In this document: piece by piece, positions 32,292 to 35,468 of the stretch | Layout: each line of letters opens with the position of its first letter | Position numbering within the stretch: the stretch's first letter is position 1 | NCBI GenBank assembly: GCA_900314195.1 | Contig: OMUH01000054.1 | Coordinates: 1 to 35,468, forward strand | Direction of reading: 5' to 3' | From: an uncultured Prevotella sp. | Lineage (GTDB): Bacteria; Bacteroidota; Bacteroidia; Bacteroidales; Bacteroidaceae | DNA: 35,468 nt | Made by a program: the position numbers and the translations under genes | Notes under the pieces: model-generated | The model's input: only the letters and a program-made list of their open reading frames with translations | What the model was told of the DNA's origin: nothing | The model's database searches: none

Positions 32292-33092
32292 CTATTTTTT
32301 GTTATGTTCAACATCGAAATCATCGTTCTCCTCACCATCATCATCATCGTCGTCGAAATCGTCGTCATCATCATCGTCATCAAAAAAGCCTTCATCATCA
32401 GCCATACTGTCGCCGTCACCCTTGTTGCCCTCGACAGGCACGCCGAGCCTGGCACATTCCTCCGTGTAAGCCTGCACCACCTCGTGTGACGTTATGAACA
32501 GCGAATTAAGTATGCTTTCTATCCACACACGGTCTTCATCTGAGCTTGGCGGCAGTATGCACGACATGCGGTCGTTCACTTCCAAAATCTCAGAATCCTT
32601 ATCTATCCAATAGAAAACCGTTGACCCGTAAGGACGGCTGTTGACTGAGTTGACAGCCTTCTGCATGCACGACATGCGGCGCAGATCGTCAATGGGAACA
32701 TTATACCAGTTGAGAAAAGCTATTGACAGCAAATAAGATTCGTCATCAACATTCACATTGAAACTGGCACCCTGATAAATGAAGTTTATCCAACCATTGC
32801 CGGCGTTCTCGTAAAAGCAGTTCAGCTCTTTCAGAACATTTACAATACGCTGGCGCGCCATGGTCTTATCGAAATCAGTACCCAGCTTGTCATACCTTTT
32901 CGGATGCCCGTCTTGCTTGTTATCAACATGAATATTCAGCCATGAATACACTTTCCGACGGATAAAGGACCACCACCCTGCGTCATTGCCAATCATATAT
33001 AAAATGGCAATGGTTATGACTATATAAACGACAGTGGTAATAATCATAAAAAAATCAAGCGACTGCCATTCGGAAAGCAACAAACTGTACAT
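32292..33092 (-). CDS. Membrane-anchored YbjN-like protein with poly-aspartate tail
   Basis: A 266-residue protein with one membrane segment (about 14-36) and a cytoplasmic domain (about 70-215) whose pattern (a Lys-Leu-rich start, FNVNVDDESYLLSIAF, then a helical half) resembles the YbjN / type III chaperone-like fold; I hold this loosely. The C-terminus from residue 234 is extremely acidic: eight Asp (238-245), Phe, six Asp (247-252), then more acidic residues and a basic end. Function unknown. It has its own promoter and a terminator before hemA. The aspartate tract is encoded by GAY codons that form a trinucleotide repeat prone to length change. Confidence 0.75.
   Translation of the reverse strand: MYSLLLSEWQSLDFFMIITTVVYIVITIAILYMIGNDAGWWSFIRRKVYSWLNIHVDNKQDGHPKRYDKLGTDFDKTMARQRIVNVLKELNCFYENAGNGWINFIYQGASFNVNVDDESYLLSIAFLNWYNVPIDDLRRMSCMQKAVNSVNSRPYGSTVFYWIDKDSEILEVNDRMSCILPPSSDEDRVWIESILNSLFITSHEVVQAYTEECARLGVPVEGNKGDGDSMADDEGFFDDDDDDDDFDDDDDDGEENDDFDVEHNKK
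32324..32390 (-). repeat. GAY trinucleotide repeat encoding the aspartate tract
   Basis: The plus strand shows long runs of ATC and GTC triplets between about 32324 and 32390, which read GAT and GAC on the coding strand. The mixture of two codons reduces, but does not remove, slippage potential. Confidence 0.8.
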
Positions 33093-33200
33093 TTTGTTTT
33101 TTATATTTAAAGGAGTGACTGAAAAAGCATGAAGACCATCTTATATTTCAAGTACACCTTTTCGACTCACTTCTTTTAATTCTTCTATATGTTTAATATG

Positions 33201-33232
33201 CAAAATTACTGTTTATTAATCAGACATGCAAA
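33201..33232 (-). promoter_or_regulatory. Promoter of the membrane-anchored YbjN-like protein
   Basis: On the minus strand TTTG (33229-33232) and TAATTTTG (33201-33208) are separated by 20 bases, a full Bacteroidetes match. The leader would be about 100 nt. Confidence 0.6.
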
Positions 33233-33349
33233 AATATCACATTCATTTTAAAAATGACTTTCAATCATTATCTTGTTTCTGTATTAACGGCAACCATTCT
33301 GCGATTCTTATTTTTTCATAAGCAATTGTCTCATGGTAAAAAAACACGC

Positions 33350-33379
33350 ATGCGGACGTCCGCAAGGGCCGCACCCAGC
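33350..33379 (+). repeat. Interspersed palindromic repeat, copy 3
   Basis: Matches 27485-27514 at 26 of 30 positions, sharing the core AAGGGCCGCACCC. Here the left half has become a perfect palindrome, GCGGACGTCCGC (33352-33363). It lies about 5.8 kb from the other two copies, in intergenic DNA. Confidence 0.85.
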
Positions 33380-33431
33380 ACATATGACAACATCTACATT
33401 TAAAATGAATAAGTAGAAAATACAAGTCATG

Positions 33432-33470
33432 AAAAAAATAAGCCTTCGCTGAACCTTAGGCATTTATTTT
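33432..33470 (-). terminator. Probable terminator after the ATPase gene
   Basis: AATAAGCCT and AGGCATTTATT pair with one small bulge around a loop of about 12 bases. T-rich sequence follows on both strands, so it may work in both directions. It is about 280 bases past the ATPase stop codon. Confidence 0.5.
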
Positions 33471-33746
33471 ATGCAAAATTAAAAAATAACTTCCGCAGAA
33501 ATATGTGCGCCTGGCATATGCATGATGCAAAACCGGCCGCACGCTAAAATATTTTTGCGGTTCTTTACAATCAGCCGACATATTTTTGTTTTTCCACACC
33601 ATAGGAGTGGGAAAAAGTAAATGTGCCGGCACTGAAAAATATCCGACTTCTTTTTTATCGGTTGAAACATTTTTTACTCCTGCACGTGAACAATTTCCTG
33701 CTGAAGAAAATGAAGATTACTTTTTCATATTAATAGATAATAACTT

Positions 33747-34880
33747 TTATTCAATCCTTATATTTCTCTTAATCCACAACTTGAATATCGGATCACTGAT
33801 GAAGATGCGGTTGTCTTCTGTATCAATAAACTCTTTTGATAACAGTGACTTCTTGACCTGTTGCACGTTGGCAGAGGAAACAAGCTGATATTTGCTTATC
33901 ACATCTTTGCTTGTAACCTTGGTTTCTACGCCGTCTGCAAGTGCGACGAGGAAGTTCAACTGCAACTCAGTCAATGATTCGACATCCCTTTGGAAGAAGA
34001 CTTTGTTTTGCTCCAGCAAGTCCTTCACTGCCTCATTTATCATGCCATCTTCGACTTTCGGATTGGCTTTATACCATACTATCCAGGAGAGTTGCTGCAC
34101 GTATGAAGAAAGATTTTCTGTTATCCCGCAAATTCTTTCTGCCTGCTGCTCGGTAATTGATTTACCGGTGTTATTGAATTGGCGTACTATGAAGGGTACC
34201 CATTCTTCTGCAGGGATTTTCTTCAAGAACATTATATCCCCAAACTTATACAACGGACAAAAAGCATCACTGAACATACTCTCCATCATGTGCATCTTAC
34301 TGCCAAACATGCAGTATGTCGTGTTCTGATGGTGTTGCCATACAGAGCGCAATTTCTTCTGAAAGTTCAGTGGGTCATCAAAGAATCCTATTTGCTGGAA
34401 CTCGTCAAAGCAGACAACAATGCGAATGTCCTTTTTCCTGGCTATTTTCTCTGGAAGCTGCAGAATATCTATGTCCGTTCCGTCTTTTGGATTCCATTCA
34501 AAGGATATTGAGAAATCATTCAGCGGATCTGAGCCAAATGAGAACTTAGGCATGATATTAGACAGGAACTTCTTGCCGTTTTCTATCCACTCTTCCAACT
34601 TAGATGAAGTCTGCCTGATAACCTCATTGGCATATAGATGATAGAAAGCGCTTTCAGATTTGCAATAAAACATATCTATGAGAACATATTTGACATCCTC
34701 ACGTTGATTATTTGCTATTACTTTCTTTACCAGTGAAGTCTTCCCCCATCGTCTTGGCGAGATAAGCACAGTATTTATTCCATGAGTAAGGTTTGCCTCC
34801 AGTCTCTTGGATTCTTCTTTACGGTCTGTGAAGAAATTGCCTTCCACCGACTTACCAAACAAGAACGGATTCTCTTCCAT
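33747..34880 (-). CDS. AAA-type ATPase (archaeal-ATPase/DUF234-like family)
   Basis: A 377-residue ATP-binding protein. The N-terminus (ENPFLFGKSVEGNFFTDRKE) and P-loop SPRRWGKTSLV (Lys47) are typical of the family, as is the Walker B stretch IRIVVCFDEFQQIG. The C-terminal third resembles a winged-helix domain with the pattern LTELQLNFLVALADG. This family is common in Bacteroidales, often as orphan genes in variable regions, and its role is unknown; several relatives work in defence or mobile DNA control. I choose the ATG at 34880. A longer frame (34934) would include the promoter's own -7 and -33 boxes in coding sequence. Confidence 0.85.
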   Translation of the reverse strand: MEENPFLFGKSVEGNFFTDRKEESKRLEANLTHGINTVLISPRRWGKTSLVKKVIANNQREDVKYVLIDMFYCKSESAFYHLYANEVIRQTSSKLEEWIENGKKFLSNIMPKFSFGSDPLNDFSISFEWNPKDGTDIDILQLPEKIARKKDIRIVVCFDEFQQIGFFDDPLNFQKKLRSVWQHHQNTTYCMFGSKMHMMESMFSDAFCPLYKFGDIMFLKKIPAEEWVPFIVRQFNNTGKSITEQQAERICGITENLSSYVQQLSWIVWYKANPKVEDGMINEAVKDLLEQNKVFFQRDVESLTELQLNFLVALADGVETKVTSKDVISKYQLVSSANVQQVKKSLLSKEFIDTEDNRIFISDPIFKLWIKRNIRIE

Positions 34881-34904
34881 ATAGCAATACTTTAATATGC
34901 ATTG

Positions 34905-34935
34905 CAAAGTTAGTAATAATTTTATTAGTAACAAA
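34905..34935 (-). promoter_or_regulatory. Promoter of the AAA ATPase gene
   Basis: On the minus strand TTTG (34932-34935) and TAACTTTG (34905-34912) are 19 bases apart, the best promoter match in the window. Transcription would begin near 34898, only about 18 bases before the ATG at 34880, which supports that start over 34934. Confidence 0.68.
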
Positions 34936-35010
34936 GCTATTACTTAAATTAACCATTTTCAGTCAACCATATTCAAAGAAAATTATTCTATTGAAAAAAT
35001 TGTGGCTAAT

Positions 35011-35136
35011 ATGAATACAAGAATTAAGTCACGTAACGAACTAGTTGATGAAAAAACTTTAGCTTTGCAACAGCGTTTCAACGGATTCGATGCTTTCAAT
35101 TATATTGACATTGCGAATAATGCAATTAGTATGTGA
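35011..35136 (+). CDS. Possible small ORF or gene remnant
   Basis: 41 codons from ATG to TGA, encoding a charged peptide with the segment SRNELVDEKTLALQQRFNGF. The frame stays open upstream to 34948, so this may be the tail of a decayed gene. Composition is protein-like and a perfect hairpin follows its stop. I recognise no family and see no good promoter. Confidence 0.25.
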   Translation: MNTRIKSRNELVDEKTLALQQRFNGFDAFNYIDIANNAISM

Positions 35137-35139
35137 TGA

Positions 35140-35159
35140 TGACAGCAGACTTGCTGTCA
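35140..35159. repeat. Perfect hairpin after the small ORF
   Basis: TGACAGCA (35140-35147) and TGCTGTCA (35152-35159) are exact complements around a 4-base loop. No T-tract follows, so it is not a standard terminator. Confidence 0.6.
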
Positions 35160-35468
35160 GGTCTCCCATTTGGCTAATTATGTCTGACATTTTTAACTAT
35201 TACTTTTGTGCTGGAACACTTTGTAAGTGTTACTAATAATCAGCGAATCAGCCAATTTTTATCAGTTAATTATATGTAATAAAAAATATTTTATTTTCAT
35301 CTGGGACAAATCTCATTTGTTAACGATTTTAACTAAAAAGTTACCGGACTATTGAAAATCTAAGAATGAAGTTTTATGTAATGTTTTCGTTGATTTTCAG
35401 AATATTCTTCATGACTTACAGATATTTTCTGTATTTTTGCTATTGGATTTGGTACAACCATTTCCAGA

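Larger units (their letters stand above)
33093..33746. other. Non-coding region between ATPase and membrane protein genes
   Basis: About 650 bases. It holds the promoter of the membrane protein gene (33201-33232), the third copy of the palindromic repeat (33350-33379) and a hairpin near 33432-33470. A 63-codon open frame at 33479-33670 (minus) has no family features and is not called. Confidence 0.65.
34881..35468. other. Right-hand region, mainly non-coding
   Basis: About 590 bases upstream of the ATPase. It contains the ATPase promoter (34905-34935), a possible small ORF (35011-35136), a hairpin (35140-35159) and an isolated TATTTTTG (35432-35439) that may serve a gene beyond the window. 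Confidence 0.55.

Noticed and set aside
33479-33670. 63-codon minus-strand open frame between the ATPase and the membrane protein
   Set aside because: Low-complexity, AT-rich sequence overlapping no promoter and with no motif.

Overview
This window looks like the chromosome of an anaerobic Bacteroidales bacterium, most likely Prevotellaceae. Four things point there: a hybrid two-component system (HTCS) regulator with beta-propeller, Y_Y_Y, receiver and AraC domains; promoter elements of the Bacteroidetes type (TTTG / TAnnTTTG); A-rich leaders with few Shine-Dalgarno sequences; and pectin-degrading and secreted proteins typical of the group. Intergenic DNA is AT-rich and carries many short tandem and inverted repeats. 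I see no rRNA, tRNA, CRISPR array, insertion sequence or prophage.

Layout. 1-1086 is non-coding, with a possible structured RNA and a 12-bp tandem repeat. 1087-7381 is housekeeping: ftsH and a patatin phospholipase (+), a histidine phosphatase (-), a DUF308 membrane protein (+), then a minus-strand set of membrane metallophosphoesterase, glutaredoxin-like protein and uridine kinase. 7701-11651 is a compact minus-strand operon etfB-etfA-acyl-CoA dehydrogenase with a good promoter and terminator. 11745-17873 is a minus-strand run of five closely spaced genes: two-domain rhamnogalacturonan acetylesterase, dnaG, queD, queE, cls. 18629-27244 is plus strand: a small secreted protein with a repeat-expanded signal peptide, a uracil-DNA-glycosylase-like protein, a giant HTCS-type regulator, an alkyltransferase-like protein, a YdfG-like dehydrogenase and a secreted TPR protein. 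27647-32196 is a minus-strand hem operon (hemA-hemC-hemD-hemB-hemL) that builds uroporphyrinogen III from glutamyl-tRNA. 32292-34880 holds a membrane protein with a poly-aspartate tail and an AAA-type ATPase.

The most unusual observations are architectural. The HTCS-type regulator (20464-24561) keeps its histidine-phosphotransfer helix pair, receiver and AraC domain but has no histidine-kinase ATPase domain, and it carries an extra low-complexity linker of about 115 residues. In the hem operon, HemC is 214 residues and consists only of domains 1 and 2; the domain that normally holds the dipyrromethane cofactor cysteine is absent. HemA is 297 residues and lacks the dimerisation domain. HemD is also short at its N-terminus. 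None of these looks like a sequencing frameshift, because the genes overlap or abut intact neighbours. A short palindromic repeat family occurs three times (27390-27419, 27485-27514, 33350-33379).

All calls come from reading the sequence and from family knowledge; no database search was possible.
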